Shown here one piece after another: positions 8,492 to 18,173 of a DNA stretch of 64,000 nt. The DNA is from Pseudomonas gessardii. Its GTDB lineage: Bacteria > Pseudomonadota > Gammaproteobacteria > Pseudomonadales > Pseudomonadaceae. Positions within the stretch are counted from its first letter, which is position 1. Each line of letters begins with the position of its first letter. Location of the stretch: contig NZ_MNPU01000019.1 of NCBI RefSeq assembly GCF_001983165.1, positions 1 through 64,000 of the forward strand. Direction: 5' to 3'. Made by a program: the position numbers and the translations under genes. The notes under the pieces were generated by a model that searched no databases, was not told the origin of the DNA, and was given only the letters and a program-made list of their open reading frames with translations.

Positions 8492-9169
8492 TCACTTCTG
8501 CCGCACGATTTGATAACGACGCCCCAAGTACCAGATCGGCGCGCTGACCATATGCACCAGCCGGGTAAACGGGAACAGCACAAACAGGGTCAGGCCCAAC
8601 GCCACGTGGGCCTTGTAGATCAGGCTGACCGGGGCAATCGCCGCCGCAGCTTCCACGGGCCGCAGCAACACCACGTTCTGTGCCCAGTCCGCGAGCATCA
8701 CCATCACCGAACCGTCCATATGCCCGGTGGAGGCGACAATGGTCAGCAAGCCCAGCACCAGCTGCGCCAGTAACACCAGCAGGATCAGGATGTCCGAGGG
8801 GCTCGACGTAGCCCGAACCCGTGGGTCGGTGAGGCGTCGCTTGACCAGCATCAGCAGACCCACCAGGCACAGCAGGCCGAAGAAACCACCGGAGACCATC
8901 GCCAGCAGTTGCTTGTGCTCGGTGCTGATCACATGGTGGTAGATCGACGCCGGGGTCAGCAGGCCGACAAAATGCCCGGCCAGCACGAACAGCACGCCGA
9001 TATGGAAGAAGTTGCTCGCCACGCGCATGCCACGGTTATTGAGCATCTGGCTGGAACCGGCCTTCCAGGTGTACTGGGACAGGTCAAACCGCGCCCAGCT
9101 GCCCAACAGGCAAATGGCCAGGGCGACATACGGATACACGCCAAATACCAGCAAATTCCACTTAGACAT
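8492..9169 (-). CDS. narI: Respiratory nitrate reductase gamma subunit (cytochrome b)
   Basis: 225 residues with five membrane segments. This is the dihaem cytochrome b that anchors NarGH and oxidises quinol. Histidines expected to bind haem are visible in the second segment (F-F-H-I-G, G-H-F-V-G) and in later helices (A-H-V-A-L-G, R-L-V-H). The start ATG at 9169 overlaps the narJ stop by 8 nt, so translation is probably coupled. Length matches the family. Confidence 0.96.
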   Translation of the reverse strand: MSKWNLLVFGVYPYVALAICLLGSWARFDLSQYTWKAGSSQMLNNRGMRVASNFFHIGVLFVLAGHFVGLLTPASIYHHVISTEHKQLLAMVSGGFFGLLCLVGLLMLVKRRLTDPRVRATSSPSDILILLVLLAQLVLGLLTIVASTGHMDGSVMVMLADWAQNVVLLRPVEAAAAIAPVSLIYKAHVALGLTLFVLFPFTRLVHMVSAPIWYLGRRYQIVRQK

Positions 9170-9917
9170 TACCCACCTCCTTGGCTGGCACGGCGGCCAG
9201 CCCTTCGTGCTGAAAATCCACCCAGTGCAACGGCACCGCACTTTCTTCGCGGGCCTTGCCCGGTGCGCTGGGCATCGAGCTGCAACGGTCCTGCTGCTCG
9301 GCCTGCATAAAGTCCACGGCCTCCTCTTCCCAGACCTTGTCCAGGGCTTCGAGGGAGTCGTCGCGCACTTCGGCGGCGACCTGGGCGCGCAACTCGGCAA
9401 TGGCCTGGTGCGGCTCGGCGCCGCTGATCTGCAACAGCGCACGGAAGCAGCTGGCGTAGGCGCTTTCACGCTCATCCAGGCGCGCCGCCAGCAGGGCCAG
9501 CAGGTGCGCCACATCCGCCAGGCCCTCGCGGGCCTCGATGTCTTCGCGGGTGGACAGAAACTCCAGGTACAGCGGGATATAGTCCGGCAGCTCCTTGACG
9601 CCGATGGCAAACCCGGCTTCCTGGTACTGGGCCATCATGTCGACCATGGCCTGGCCGCGGTCCCGCGACTCGCCATGCACGTGCTCGAACAGCAGCAACG
9701 ACAGCGAGCGGCCGCGGCCAAACAGTGCGCCGTAATGCTCCTGGCCATCCATCAGGTCATTGCTGCAGATCAGTTCCAGCAACTCGAACAGCGCACCGCG
9801 TTGCTTGGGGCTGATTTCCCGCGCTTCGATAATCGCCTGCTCCAGTTCATCGTGGCCGTCGACCAGGGTTTGGGTGGGGTAGTCCAGCAGCAACGAGATC
9901 ACTTTAAGAATGCGCAT
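9162..9917 (-). CDS. narJ: Nitrate reductase assembly chaperone
   Basis: 251 residues, acidic, all-helical TorD/NarJ-type chaperone. It binds apo-NarG and delays membrane attachment until the molybdenum cofactor is inserted; it is not part of the finished enzyme. The conserved L-L-D-Y-P N-terminus and a P-L-Y-L-E-F-L stretch mid-protein identify it. GGAGG lies upstream of the ATG, and the narH stop is 3 nt before it. Confidence 0.95.
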   Translation of the reverse strand: MRILKVISLLLDYPTQTLVDGHDELEQAIIEAREISPKQRGALFELLELICSNDLMDGQEHYGALFGRGRSLSLLLFEHVHGESRDRGQAMVDMMAQYQEAGFAIGVKELPDYIPLYLEFLSTREDIEAREGLADVAHLLALLAARLDERESAYASCFRALLQISGAEPHQAIAELRAQVAAEVRDDSLEALDKVWEEEAVDFMQAEQQDRCSSMPSAPGKAREESAVPLHWVDFQHEGLAAVPAKEVGNV

Positions 9918-9920
9918 GGC

Positions 9921-11459
9921 TCAATCCTCCCAGATCTGGACGGTTTTTAGCACGTCGCGGCGGTTGGCCTTTTTCGCCCCGAACATATTGGTGTCGGAGC
10001 TGCCACTGCAGCCGCTGCCGAAGCTGAAACCACAGCCGGAACGCTCGGCAAACGCATCGCTCATCGCATCTTCACGGTGGGCGCTGGGCACCACAAAGCG
10101 GTCTTCGTAGTTGGCAATCGCCAGGTAGCGGTACATCTCTTCCACCTGGGCCACATTCAGGTCCACGTCGGCCAATACTTGCAGGTCCTCGACGCCATCC
10201 ACTTGCTGCGAGCGCTTGAAGGCGCGCATGGCCAGCAGGCGTTTCAGGGCACGCTTGACCGGCTTTTCGTCACCGGCGGTGAGCATATTGGCCAGGTAAC
10301 GCAGGGGGATACGCAGGCTGTCGACATCCGGGATCACCCCGTTCATGCCCACGGTGCCAGCGGCGGCCGCGTTCTGGATCGGCGAGAGGGGCGGCACGTA
10401 CCAGACCATCGGCAAGGTGCGGTATTCCGGGTGCAGCGGCAGGGCGAGCTTCCAGTCCACGGCCATTTTGTACACCGGCGAACGCTGGGCCGAGTCGATC
10501 ACCGACTGCGGTACACCATCGGCCAGGGCCTGGCGGATCACCGCCGGGTCATTCGGGTCGAGGAAGATTTCCAGCTGTTTCTCGTACAGGTCGTGCTCGT
10601 TGGCGGTGCTGGCCACTTCGCTGATGCGGTCGGCGTCATACAGCAGCACGCCGAGGTAGCGGATACGTCCGACGCAGGTTTCCGCGCAAACGGTGGGCAT
10701 GCCGGCTTCGATCCGTGGATAGCAGAAGATGCACTTCTCGGACTTGCCGCTCTTCCAGTTGAAGTAGATTTTCTTGTACGGGCAGCCGCTGATGCACATG
10801 CGCCAGCCGCGGCATTTTTCCTGGTCGATCAGCACGATGCCGTCTTCTTCACGCTTGTAGATCGCGCCGCTGGGGCACGACGCCGCGCACGCCGGGTTCA
10901 GGCAGTGCTCGCACAGGCGCGGCAGGTACATCATGAAGGTGTTTTCGTACTCGCCATAAATATCGGCCTGGATCTGGTCGAAGTTCTTGTCCTTGCGGCG
11001 CTTGGCGAACTCGGTGCCGAGGATTTCCTCCCAGTTGGGGCCCCACTCGATCTTTTCCATACGTTTGCCCGACACCACCGAGCGCGGGCGCGCAGTGGGT
11101 TGATGCTCGCCCAAAGGCGCGGTGTGCAGGTGCTGGTAATCAAAGTCGAACGGCTCGTAGTAGTCGTCCAGGCTCGGCAGGTCGGGGTTGGCGAAGATGT
11201 TCGCCAGCACGCGGAACTTGCCACCGATGCGTGGGTTGATCGAGCCGTTGGCGTTGCGGATCCAGCCGCCCTTCCACTTGTCCTGGTTTTCCCACTCCTT
11301 GGGGTAGCCGATACCGGGCTTGGATTCGACGTTGTTGAACCACGCGTACTCCATGCCTTCGCGGCTGGTCCACACGTTTTTGCAGGTGATCGAGCAGGTG
11401 TGGCAGCCGATGCATTTGTCCAGGTTCAGGACCATGCCGATTTGTGAGCGGATCTTCAT
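9921..11459 (-). CDS. narH: Respiratory nitrate reductase beta subunit
   Basis: 512 residues, iron-sulfur electron-transfer subunit between NarI haems and NarG. The first ferredoxin motif begins at Cys16 (C-I-G-C-H-T-C-S-I-T-C-K). Further cysteine groups occur in the middle (C-E-H-C-L-N-P-A-C, C-R-G-W-R-M-C, C-I-F-C), where Trp replaces a Cys as is usual for the [3Fe-4S] cluster. The C-terminal tail is unusually Gly/Ser/Cys rich (G-C-G-F-S-F-G-S-G-C). It starts 1 nt after the narG stop. Confidence 0.97.
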   Translation of the reverse strand: MKIRSQIGMVLNLDKCIGCHTCSITCKNVWTSREGMEYAWFNNVESKPGIGYPKEWENQDKWKGGWIRNANGSINPRIGGKFRVLANIFANPDLPSLDDYYEPFDFDYQHLHTAPLGEHQPTARPRSVVSGKRMEKIEWGPNWEEILGTEFAKRRKDKNFDQIQADIYGEYENTFMMYLPRLCEHCLNPACAASCPSGAIYKREEDGIVLIDQEKCRGWRMCISGCPYKKIYFNWKSGKSEKCIFCYPRIEAGMPTVCAETCVGRIRYLGVLLYDADRISEVASTANEHDLYEKQLEIFLDPNDPAVIRQALADGVPQSVIDSAQRSPVYKMAVDWKLALPLHPEYRTLPMVWYVPPLSPIQNAAAAGTVGMNGVIPDVDSLRIPLRYLANMLTAGDEKPVKRALKRLLAMRAFKRSQQVDGVEDLQVLADVDLNVAQVEEMYRYLAIANYEDRFVVPSAHREDAMSDAFAERSGCGFSFGSGCSGSSDTNMFGAKKANRRDVLKTVQIWED

Positions 11460-11460
11460 C

Positions 11461-14400
11461 TCAGTTCTCCTCGATATCGGTCGGCAATGGGCGCGGCAGA
11501 TCATCACCGCTGGAACCATCGAGCCAATCGACCTTGACCATCTTGCGCACCACCACGAATTCATCGCGGTTGCAGCCGACTGTGCCGTAATAGTTGAAAC
11601 CGTAGGCCTGCTGGGCATAGCCGCCGATCATATGGGTCGGCTTGAGCACCACGCGGGTCACCGAGTTGTGGTGGCCGCCACGGGTCTTGGTGGTTTCCGA
11701 ACCGGGTACGTTCACGATGCGTTCCTGGGCGTGGTACATCATCACCATGCCTTCCTTGACCCGCTGGCTGACCACCGCACGGGCGGTCAGGGCGCCGTTG
11801 ACGTTGAAGCACTCGATCCAGTCGTTGTCCTCGATCCCGGCGCGCTTGGCGTCGATTTCCGAGAGCCACACAATCGGGCCGCCACGGCTTAAGGTGAGCA
11901 TCAGCAGGTTGTCGCTGTAGGTGCTGTGGATCCCCCACTTCTGGTGCGGGGTGATCCAGTTCAGGACGATTTCGGTCTGGCCATTGCTGCGCTTGCCCTT
12001 CACCCCTTCGATGGTGCGGGTGTTGACCGGTGGCCGGTAGCTCATCAACTGCTCGCCAAACGCCTGCATCCACGGGTGATCCTGGTAGAACTGCTGGCGG
12101 CCGGTGATGGTGCGCCATGGGATGTTTTCATGGACGTTGGTATAGCCGGCGTTGTAGCTCACGTGCTCGTCTTCCAGGCCCGACCAGGTGGGGCTGGAGA
12201 TGATCTTGCGCGGCTGCGCCTGGATATCGCGGAAGCGGATCGCTTCGTGGGCCTTGGAAATCGCCAGGTGGCTGTGGTCGATACCGGTGAATTCCGACAG
12301 TGCGGCCCAGGCTTTCAAGGCGACCTTGCCGTTGGTTTCCGGGGCCAGGGACAGAATCACCTCGGCGGCGTCGATGGCCGTGTCGATTTTTGGCCGGCCG
12401 TGGCTGATGCCCGCGTCGCCTTCGTGGTGGTTGAGTTCGCCAAGGAACTCGACCTCTTCGTCGGTGTTCCAGTTGATGCCCTTGCCGCCATTGCCGAGTT
12501 TTTCCAGCAGCGGGCCCAGGGACGAAAACTGCTTGTAGATGTTCGGGTAGTCCCGTTCCACCACCGCCATGTTCGGCGCATTCTTGCCCGGTACCGGCGC
12601 CACGCCGGCGCTTTTCCAGTCGGTGCCGCCAAACGGCTGGGCCAGTTCGCCAACGCTGTCATGCAACAACGGCACGGTGACCAGGTCTTGCTCCACGCCC
12701 AGGTGGCCGACCGACATGGCCGAAAACGCCTTGGCGATGCCTTTGTAGATTTCCCAGTCCGAACGCGACTCCCACGCCGGATCAATCGCCGCCGACAGCG
12801 GGTGAATGAACGGGTGCATGTCCGAGGTGTTCATGTCGTCTTTTTCGTACCACGTTGCCGTTGGCAACACGATGTCGGAGTAGACGCAGGTCGAGGACAT
12901 GCGGAAGTCCAGAGTGGTCACCAGGTCCAGCTTGCCAATGGCGCCGTCTTCGACCCATTCGGCCTCGGTCGGCTTGCATTCGGTGCTGTGGCCGATGTCT
13001 TCGTTCATCACCCCGTTCTTGGTGCCGAGCAGGTACTTGAGCATGTACTCGTGGCCCTTGCCCGACGAACCCAGCAGGTTGGAGCGCCAGATAAACATGT
13101 TGCGCGGGAAGTTCACCGGGCTGTCCGGCTGCTCGCAGGCAAAGCGCAGGCTGCCGTCCTGCCAGGACTTGGCCACGTAGTCTTTCGGGTCCATGCCGGC
13201 TGCCGCCGCGTCGCGGCAGATGTGCAGCGGGTTGGTATTGAGCTGGGGTGCGCTGGGCAACCAGCCGGCGCGTTCGGCACGGATGTTGTAGTCCAGGGCG
13301 TGCTCGGGGAACTGCGACTTGTCGGCCAGCGGCGAGAGGATGTCGTGCATGCTCATCTTCTCGTGACGCCATTGCGAGCTGTGGCCGTAGAAGAAACTGG
13401 TGCCGTTCATCTGGCGTGGCGGACGGTTCCAGTCCAGGCCGAATGCCAGAGGCAGCCAGCCGCATTGCGGACGCAGTTTTTCCTGGCCCACGTAGTGCGC
13501 CCAACCACCGCCGGTCTGGCCGACGCAACCGCAGAGCATGAGCATATTGATCAGCCCGCGGTAGTTCATGTCCATGTGGTACCAGTGGTTCATCGCCGCG
13601 CCGACGATGATCATCGAACGCCCACGGGTCTTGTCGGCGTTGTCGGCAAACTCACGGGCGATCTGGATCGCCTTTTCGCGGCTGACCCCGGTGATTGCCT
13701 CCTGCCAGGCTGGCGTGCCCGGTACGCTGGCGTCGTTGTAGTCCTTGGCCACGTTGCTGCCGCCCAGGCCACGGTCGATGGCCAGGTTGGCCGCCGACAG
13801 GTCGAACACCGTCGCCACTTTGGCCACCGAGCCATCGGCCAGGGTCACGCTGTGTACCGGCACCCGGCGAAACTGCACGGCATCGCCGGCCACGTGCTGG
13901 AAGTAGTCGTGGGCCTCACCGGCAAAATACGGGAATGCCACTTCGGCGACGTCATCGCCGATCAGGCTCAGCTTGAGGTCGATCTCGCGGCCTTCACCGC
14001 CTTCTTTGGCGAGGATGTTCCACTTGCCCTTCTCGCCCCAGCGATAGCCAATGGCGCCTTGTGGTGAGACCAGTTCGCCGCTCTCGTCGAGGGCGATGGT
14101 TTTCCATTGCGGGTTGTTGTCCTGGCCCAGGTTGTCCACCAGGTCCGACGCACGCAGGAAGCGGTCCGGCTGGAAGCCTGCGCCCGGGGCAAAACCGGTC
14201 ATGGGCTTGAGCATTACCAGCACCGGCAAGTCGGTGTAGCGCTTGGCGTAGTCGGTGAAATAGGCACTCGGTTTATCCAGGTGAAACTCCTTGAAGATCA
14301 CATGGTTGAAGGCCTGGGCCAGTGCGGCGTCGGTACCCTGCTTGGGGTTGAGCCACAGGTCGGTGAGCTTGGCCACTTCCGAATAATCGGGGGTGATGGC

Positions 14401-15234
14401 CACGGTCTTGGTGCCCTTGTAGCGCACCTCGGTGAAGAAGTGCGCATCCGGGGTGCGGGTCTGCGGGACGTTGGAACCCCAGGCAATGATGTAGTTGGAG
14501 TTGTACCAGTCGGCCGATTCCGGCACGTCGGTCTGTTCGCCCCAGACCATCGGCGAGGCTGGCGGCAGGTCGCAGTACCAGTCGTAGAAACTCAGGCACA
14601 CGCCGCCGATCAACGACAGGTAACGCGAACCTGCCGCGTAGCTGACCATGGACATGGCCGGGATCGGCGAGAAGCCGACGATGCGGTCCGGGCCGTACTG
14701 CTTGATGGTGTAGACGTTGGACGCGGCGATGATCTCGTTGACTTCATCCCAGTTGGAGCGGATGAAGCCGCCCATGCCGCGCTTGCTTTTATAGGCGTCG
14801 GCCTTGGCCTTGTCCTCGACAATGCTCGCCCAGGCCTCGACCGGCGACAGCGTCAGGCGCGCCTCGCGCCACAGTTTGAGCAAGGGCTTGCGGATCTTCG
14901 GGTACTTCAGGCGGTTGGCGCTGTAGATGTACCAGCTGTAGCTCGCGCCACGGGGGCAGCCGCGCGGCTCATGGTTGGGCAGGTCGTTGCGGGTACGCGG
15001 GTAGTCGGTCTGCTGGGTTTCCCAGGTGATCAGGCCGTTCTTCACGTAGATCTTCCACGAGCACGAGCCGGTGCAGTTCACCCCGTGGGTGGAGCGCACG
15101 ATCTTGTCGTACTGCCAGCGCGAACGGTAGACGTTCTCCCAGTCGCGGGACTCCTTGCGGGTCTCGCCGTGACCTTCGGAGAATTCGTCTTGCTTGCGAT
15201 TGAAGAACCGCAGTTGATCCAGTAGATGACTCAT
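11461..15234 (-). CDS. narG: Respiratory nitrate reductase alpha subunit (Mo-bisMGD)
   Basis: 1257 residues. Catalytic subunit reducing nitrate to nitrite on the cytoplasmic face. His50, Cys54, Cys58 and Cys93 form the FS0 cluster site, and Asp222 (Y-C-D-L-P) is the molybdenum ligand; all match E. coli NarG numbering. As in other NarG proteins the N-terminus lacks a functional twin-arginine leader. The ATG at 15234 is used (GAGGAA upstream), since the frame upstream of it lacks similarity. It lies in the operon behind narK2, with a small hairpin in the 70-nt gap. Confidence 0.98.
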   Translation of the reverse strand: MSHLLDQLRFFNRKQDEFSEGHGETRKESRDWENVYRSRWQYDKIVRSTHGVNCTGSCSWKIYVKNGLITWETQQTDYPRTRNDLPNHEPRGCPRGASYSWYIYSANRLKYPKIRKPLLKLWREARLTLSPVEAWASIVEDKAKADAYKSKRGMGGFIRSNWDEVNEIIAASNVYTIKQYGPDRIVGFSPIPAMSMVSYAAGSRYLSLIGGVCLSFYDWYCDLPPASPMVWGEQTDVPESADWYNSNYIIAWGSNVPQTRTPDAHFFTEVRYKGTKTVAITPDYSEVAKLTDLWLNPKQGTDAALAQAFNHVIFKEFHLDKPSAYFTDYAKRYTDLPVLVMLKPMTGFAPGAGFQPDRFLRASDLVDNLGQDNNPQWKTIALDESGELVSPQGAIGYRWGEKGKWNILAKEGGEGREIDLKLSLIGDDVAEVAFPYFAGEAHDYFQHVAGDAVQFRRVPVHSVTLADGSVAKVATVFDLSAANLAIDRGLGGSNVAKDYNDASVPGTPAWQEAITGVSREKAIQIAREFADNADKTRGRSMIIVGAAMNHWYHMDMNYRGLINMLMLCGCVGQTGGGWAHYVGQEKLRPQCGWLPLAFGLDWNRPPRQMNGTSFFYGHSSQWRHEKMSMHDILSPLADKSQFPEHALDYNIRAERAGWLPSAPQLNTNPLHICRDAAAAGMDPKDYVAKSWQDGSLRFACEQPDSPVNFPRNMFIWRSNLLGSSGKGHEYMLKYLLGTKNGVMNEDIGHSTECKPTEAEWVEDGAIGKLDLVTTLDFRMSSTCVYSDIVLPTATWYEKDDMNTSDMHPFIHPLSAAIDPAWESRSDWEIYKGIAKAFSAMSVGHLGVEQDLVTVPLLHDSVGELAQPFGGTDWKSAGVAPVPGKNAPNMAVVERDYPNIYKQFSSLGPLLEKLGNGGKGINWNTDEEVEFLGELNHHEGDAGISHGRPKIDTAIDAAEVILSLAPETNGKVALKAWAALSEFTGIDHSHLAISKAHEAIRFRDIQAQPRKIISSPTWSGLEDEHVSYNAGYTNVHENIPWRTITGRQQFYQDHPWMQAFGEQLMSYRPPVNTRTIEGVKGKRSNGQTEIVLNWITPHQKWGIHSTYSDNLLMLTLSRGGPIVWLSEIDAKRAGIEDNDWIECFNVNGALTARAVVSQRVKEGMVMMYHAQERIVNVPGSETTKTRGGHHNSVTRVVLKPTHMIGGYAQQAYGFNYYGTVGCNRDEFVVVRKMVKVDWLDGSSGDDLPRPLPTDIEEN

Positions 15235-15257
15235 GGTGCTTTCCTCAGAGGCTTGCT

Positions 15258-15276
15258 GCGGGGTTCTGTGCCCCGC
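15258..15276 (-). other. Short hairpin between narK2 and narG
   Basis: GCGGGG (15258-15263) pairs with CCCCGC (15271-15276) around a 7-nt loop in the narK2-narG spacer. There is no T-run, so a terminator is unlikely. It may be an RNA stability or processing element that sets the narGHJI level relative to narK. The stem is only 6 bp. Confidence 0.4.
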
Positions 15277-15304
15277 CCACGCAAGGTTTGAATTCGGGGT
15301 CGAC

Positions 15305-16702
15305 TCAGCAGGGGGTCTCGGCGCCTTTGCGCGCATACCACCACCAGGTCACGACGATGCAGCTCAGGTAGAAGCCGACAAACATATAGAACGCCATGGC
15401 CGGGCTGCCGGTGTAGGCCATGGACGAGCCAAAGGTCTTGGGAATGAAGAACGCACCGAAGGCGCCCATGGCCGAGCTGAAGCCCAGCACGGCGGCCGAT
15501 TCCTTGCTCGCGTCCTTGAGGGCTTGCTCACGCACGGCGGCAGGTTTGCCGGCGCTGGCTTTTTCATGCTGGGTACGGAAGATCACCGGGATCATGCGGA
15601 AGGTGGAGCCATTGCCGATGCCGGTGGTGATGAACAGCAGCATGAACAGGCCGAGGAAGCCGTAGAAGCTGCCGCCCTCGCCGTTCAGGGGCAAAAAGTG
15701 CAGGACGCCGAACACCATCGCGATCATCAGCACGAAGTTCCACAAGGTCACCCGCGCACCGCCCAGCTTGTCGGCCAGCCAGCCGCCCAAAGGGCGCACC
15801 AGGGCACCTACCAGCGGGCCGAGGAAGGCAAATTTCAGGGCGTTGACGTCCGGGAACGAGGTCTTGATCAGCATCGGGAAGGCGGCCGAAAAGCCAATGA
15901 AGGAACCGAAGGTGGCCAGGTACAACCAGCACATCAGCCAGTTGTGCTTGCGCTTGAAGATCACCGCCTGCTCGCTGAACGAAGCACGGGCGCTGGACAG
16001 GTCATTCATGCCGAACCAGGCAAACAGGGTCACGGTGATAATGAACGGTACCCAGATAAACCCGGCGTTCTGCAACCACAACTGGCTGCCGTCTTCCAGG
16101 GTTTGCGGCTGGCCGCCGAGCAGGCCGAACACGCCGAAGGTAATCACCAGCGGCACGCAGAACTGCATCACCGACACCCCCAGGTTACCCAGGCCGGCGT
16201 TCAGGCCCAGGGCCGTGCCTTGCTGGGACTTGGGGTAGAAGAAGCTGATGTTGGACATGCTTGAAGCGAAGTTGCCGCCGCCGAAGCCGCACAGCAGCGC
16301 GATCAGCACAAATACGCTGTAGGAGGTGCTGGGATCTTGCACCGCAAAGCCCATCCACAGTGATGGAATCAGCAGCGACGCGGTGCTCAGGGCCGTCCAG
16401 CGGCGGCCACCGAAGATCGGCACCATGAACGAATAGAACACGCGCAACGTGGCGCCAGACAGACCCGGCAACGCCGCCAGCCAGAACAACTGGTCGGTGG
16501 TGAAGCTGAAGCCGATGGCATTCAGACGCACAATCACCGTGCTCCACACCATCCACACAGCGAAGGCCAACAGCAGCGCCGGGATCGAGATCCACAGGTT
16601 ACGGGTTGCGGTCTGTTTGCCGCTGGCACCCCAGAACGCCGGGTCTTCAGGGCGCCAGTCGTGGATCACCGGGCCCGAGTTGGGCTTTTGCGCGATAGTC
16701 AT
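15305..16702 (-). CDS. narK2: NarK2-type nitrate/nitrite transporter
   Basis: 465-residue major-facilitator protein with about 12 membrane segments. Signature stretches of the nitrate/nitrite porter family are visible (G-F-G-G-G-N-F-A-S-S-M-S-N-I-S-F-F-Y-P, L-N-A-G-L-G-N-L-G-V-S). NarK2-type proteins exchange nitrate for nitrite during nitrate respiration. The start overlaps the narK1 stop by 4 nt (ATGA). The exact transport mode is inferred from the family and the operon. Confidence 0.93.
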   Translation of the reverse strand: MTIAQKPNSGPVIHDWRPEDPAFWGASGKQTATRNLWISIPALLLAFAVWMVWSTVIVRLNAIGFSFTTDQLFWLAALPGLSGATLRVFYSFMVPIFGGRRWTALSTASLLIPSLWMGFAVQDPSTSYSVFVLIALLCGFGGGNFASSMSNISFFYPKSQQGTALGLNAGLGNLGVSVMQFCVPLVITFGVFGLLGGQPQTLEDGSQLWLQNAGFIWVPFIITVTLFAWFGMNDLSSARASFSEQAVIFKRKHNWLMCWLYLATFGSFIGFSAAFPMLIKTSFPDVNALKFAFLGPLVGALVRPLGGWLADKLGGARVTLWNFVLMIAMVFGVLHFLPLNGEGGSFYGFLGLFMLLFITTGIGNGSTFRMIPVIFRTQHEKASAGKPAAVREQALKDASKESAAVLGFSSAMGAFGAFFIPKTFGSSMAYTGSPAMAFYMFVGFYLSCIVVTWWWYARKGAETPC

Positions 16703-17964
16703 GCGGATTCTCCTTGGAGAGGCTGGGCCGCCGCTTTACCAAGCAGCGGTTGCTTGCGGATTTCGCTGAAGTACATCCAGGTCAGGGATACCCAGACCAC
16801 GCCGTACATCAACATGAAGCAGGAGGAGCGCACGCCGGTGAGGTCCACCAGGGCGCCGAACATGATCGGCAGCACAAAACCACCCAAGCCGCCCGCCAGG
16901 CCGACGATGCCGGACACCGCGCCCATGTTTTGCGGGTAGTCATTGGCGATGTACTTGAACACCGAGGCCTTGCCGAAGGCGAAGGCGATGCCCATCACAA
17001 ACAGCAGGATGGTGAAGACGGTGGCGTTGAGGCCGATGTGGAAATCCAGCGGACCGTTGACGGTCTGCACCTGCAACTGGGTCTGCGGATAGCTGAGCAG
17101 GAACAGGCAGATCCAGCTCACCCACAGCACCCACCAGGTCACGCTCTGGGCGCCCCAGCGGTCGGACATCCAGCCGCCCACGGCGCGCAACACCCCGCCC
17201 GGCAGGGAAAAGCACGCGGCCAACAGCGCGGCGCTTTGCAGGCTGAAGCCGTATTCCTGCACGTAGTACTTGGTCGCCCACAGCGCCAGGGCCACGTAGC
17301 CACCGAACACAATCGAGTAGTACTGGCAGTAGCGCCACACGGCCGGGTCCTTGAGGCACAGCAGTTGTTCGCGCAAGGTGGCGCCGCCGGCACTGCGATG
17401 GGCCTTGTTTTCGCTGGTGAGGAACCAGAACAGCAGCGCGGTGATAAACAGGATCGCGCTGAACACCTTCGGCACCAGGTGCCAGGTGCCCAGGGCAATC
17501 AGGGCCGGCGCCAGAAACTTGGTGACCGCCGCCCCCGCGTTGCCGGCACCGAACACGCCCATGGCAAAGCCCTGGTTGTCTTTGTCGAACCACTTGGCGA
17601 CATAGGCGATGCCTACCGAGAACGAGCCACCGGCCAGGCCGACAAACAGCCCCAGCACCAGGAACTGCCAAAAGGCCGTGGCGTAGGTGATCAGGTACAG
17701 CGGCAGCACGCAGGTGAGCATCAAGACAAAGAACACGATGCGCCCGCCGAAGCGGTCAGTCAGCAGGCCCAGGGGCAGGCGTACCAGGGAGCCGGTCAAG
17801 ACCGGGGTGGCCGCCAGCAGGCCGAACTGGGTTTCGTTGAGTTGCAGCAGCTCTTTGATCGGTACGCCGAGCACGGCGAACATCATCCAGACCATAAAGC
17901 ACACGGTGAAGGCCAGCGTACTCATGCCCAGCACCAGGCCCTGTCTTACACGGGGTTGAGTCAC
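16699..17964 (-). CDS. narK1: NarK1-type nitrate transporter
   Basis: Major-facilitator protein with 12 predicted segments, first gene of the nar operon. The motif F-G-A-G-N-A-G-A-A-V-T-K-F is the nitrate signature of NarK1-like symporters. Two starts are possible. An ATG at 17991 gives 430 residues. A GTG at 17964 gives 421 residues, with GGGAG 8 nt upstream. The Anr box centred at 18031.5 and a TAACCT -10 at 17998-18003 predict transcription from about 17990, which would leave the ATG with no usable leader, so the GTG is preferred. Confidence 0.9.
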   Translation of the reverse strand: MTQPRVRQGLVLGMSTLAFTVCFMVWMMFAVLGVPIKELLQLNETQFGLLAATPVLTGSLVRLPLGLLTDRFGGRIVFFVLMLTCVLPLYLITYATAFWQFLVLGLFVGLAGGSFSVGIAYVAKWFDKDNQGFAMGVFGAGNAGAAVTKFLAPALIALGTWHLVPKVFSAILFITALLFWFLTSENKAHRSAGGATLREQLLCLKDPAVWRYCQYYSIVFGGYVALALWATKYYVQEYGFSLQSAALLAACFSLPGGVLRAVGGWMSDRWGAQSVTWWVLWVSWICLFLLSYPQTQLQVQTVNGPLDFHIGLNATVFTILLFVMGIAFAFGKASVFKYIANDYPQNMGAVSGIVGLAGGLGGFVLPIMFGALVDLTGVRSSCFMLMYGVVWVSLTWMYFSEIRKQPLLGKAAAQPLQGESA

Positions 17965-17997
17965 GGTTTGCGCTCCCAGAAGTGATTCCATGAGCGC

Positions 17998-18038
17998 AGG
18001 TTAGGGGTGACGTCCTCCAGGAACTTGACCCAGATCAA
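17998..18038 (-). promoter_or_regulatory. Anr-dependent promoter of narK1
   Basis: TTGAC-CCAG-ATCAA at 18025-18038 is an FNR-type box differing from consensus at one base. A TAACCT -10 element at 17998-18003 and the box at about -41.5 predict a start near 17990 on the minus strand. This is the expected oxygen-controlled promoter of the nar operon. Confidence 0.85.
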
Positions 18039-18076
18039 CGTCCACCTGGGGGCTCTTGGCCTATGCTGGGCCCATC

Positions 18077-18092
18077 TACCTCTTAAGAGGTA
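18077..18092. promoter_or_regulatory. NarL 7-2-7 site, perfect palindrome
   Basis: TACCTCT-TA-AGAGGTA is a perfect inverted pair of NarL heptamers with the 2-nt spacing preferred by NarL. Its centre is about 94 nt upstream of the predicted narK1 start, suited to activation by phosphorylated NarL with help from DNA bending. Confidence 0.9.
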
Positions 18093-18120
18093 GGCCAAAT
18101 AACAAGAGAAAGTCTTTATT

Positions 18121-18133
18121 TATCAATGGATTG
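18121..18133. promoter_or_regulatory. IHF site
   Basis: TATCAATGGATTG fits the IHF consensus WATCAANNNNTTR at every defined base and lies in an A/T-rich stretch between the two NarL sites. Bending here would bring upstream NarL to the narK1 promoter, as described for the P. aeruginosa nar promoter. Confidence 0.8.
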
Positions 18134-18173
18134 ATCTCTTGTGCCGGCTTTTTCCCGTGGGAGGGTGCGCCGG

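Noticed and set aside
11926..14067. Long plus-strand open frame opposite narG
   Set aside because: Antisense shadow of narG: no ribosome site, no recognisable domain.
18122..18135. ATCAA-N4-TTGAT sequence looking like another Anr box
   Set aside because: The half-sites point the wrong way (the Anr box is TTGAT-N4-ATCAA). The same bases fit the IHF consensus exactly.
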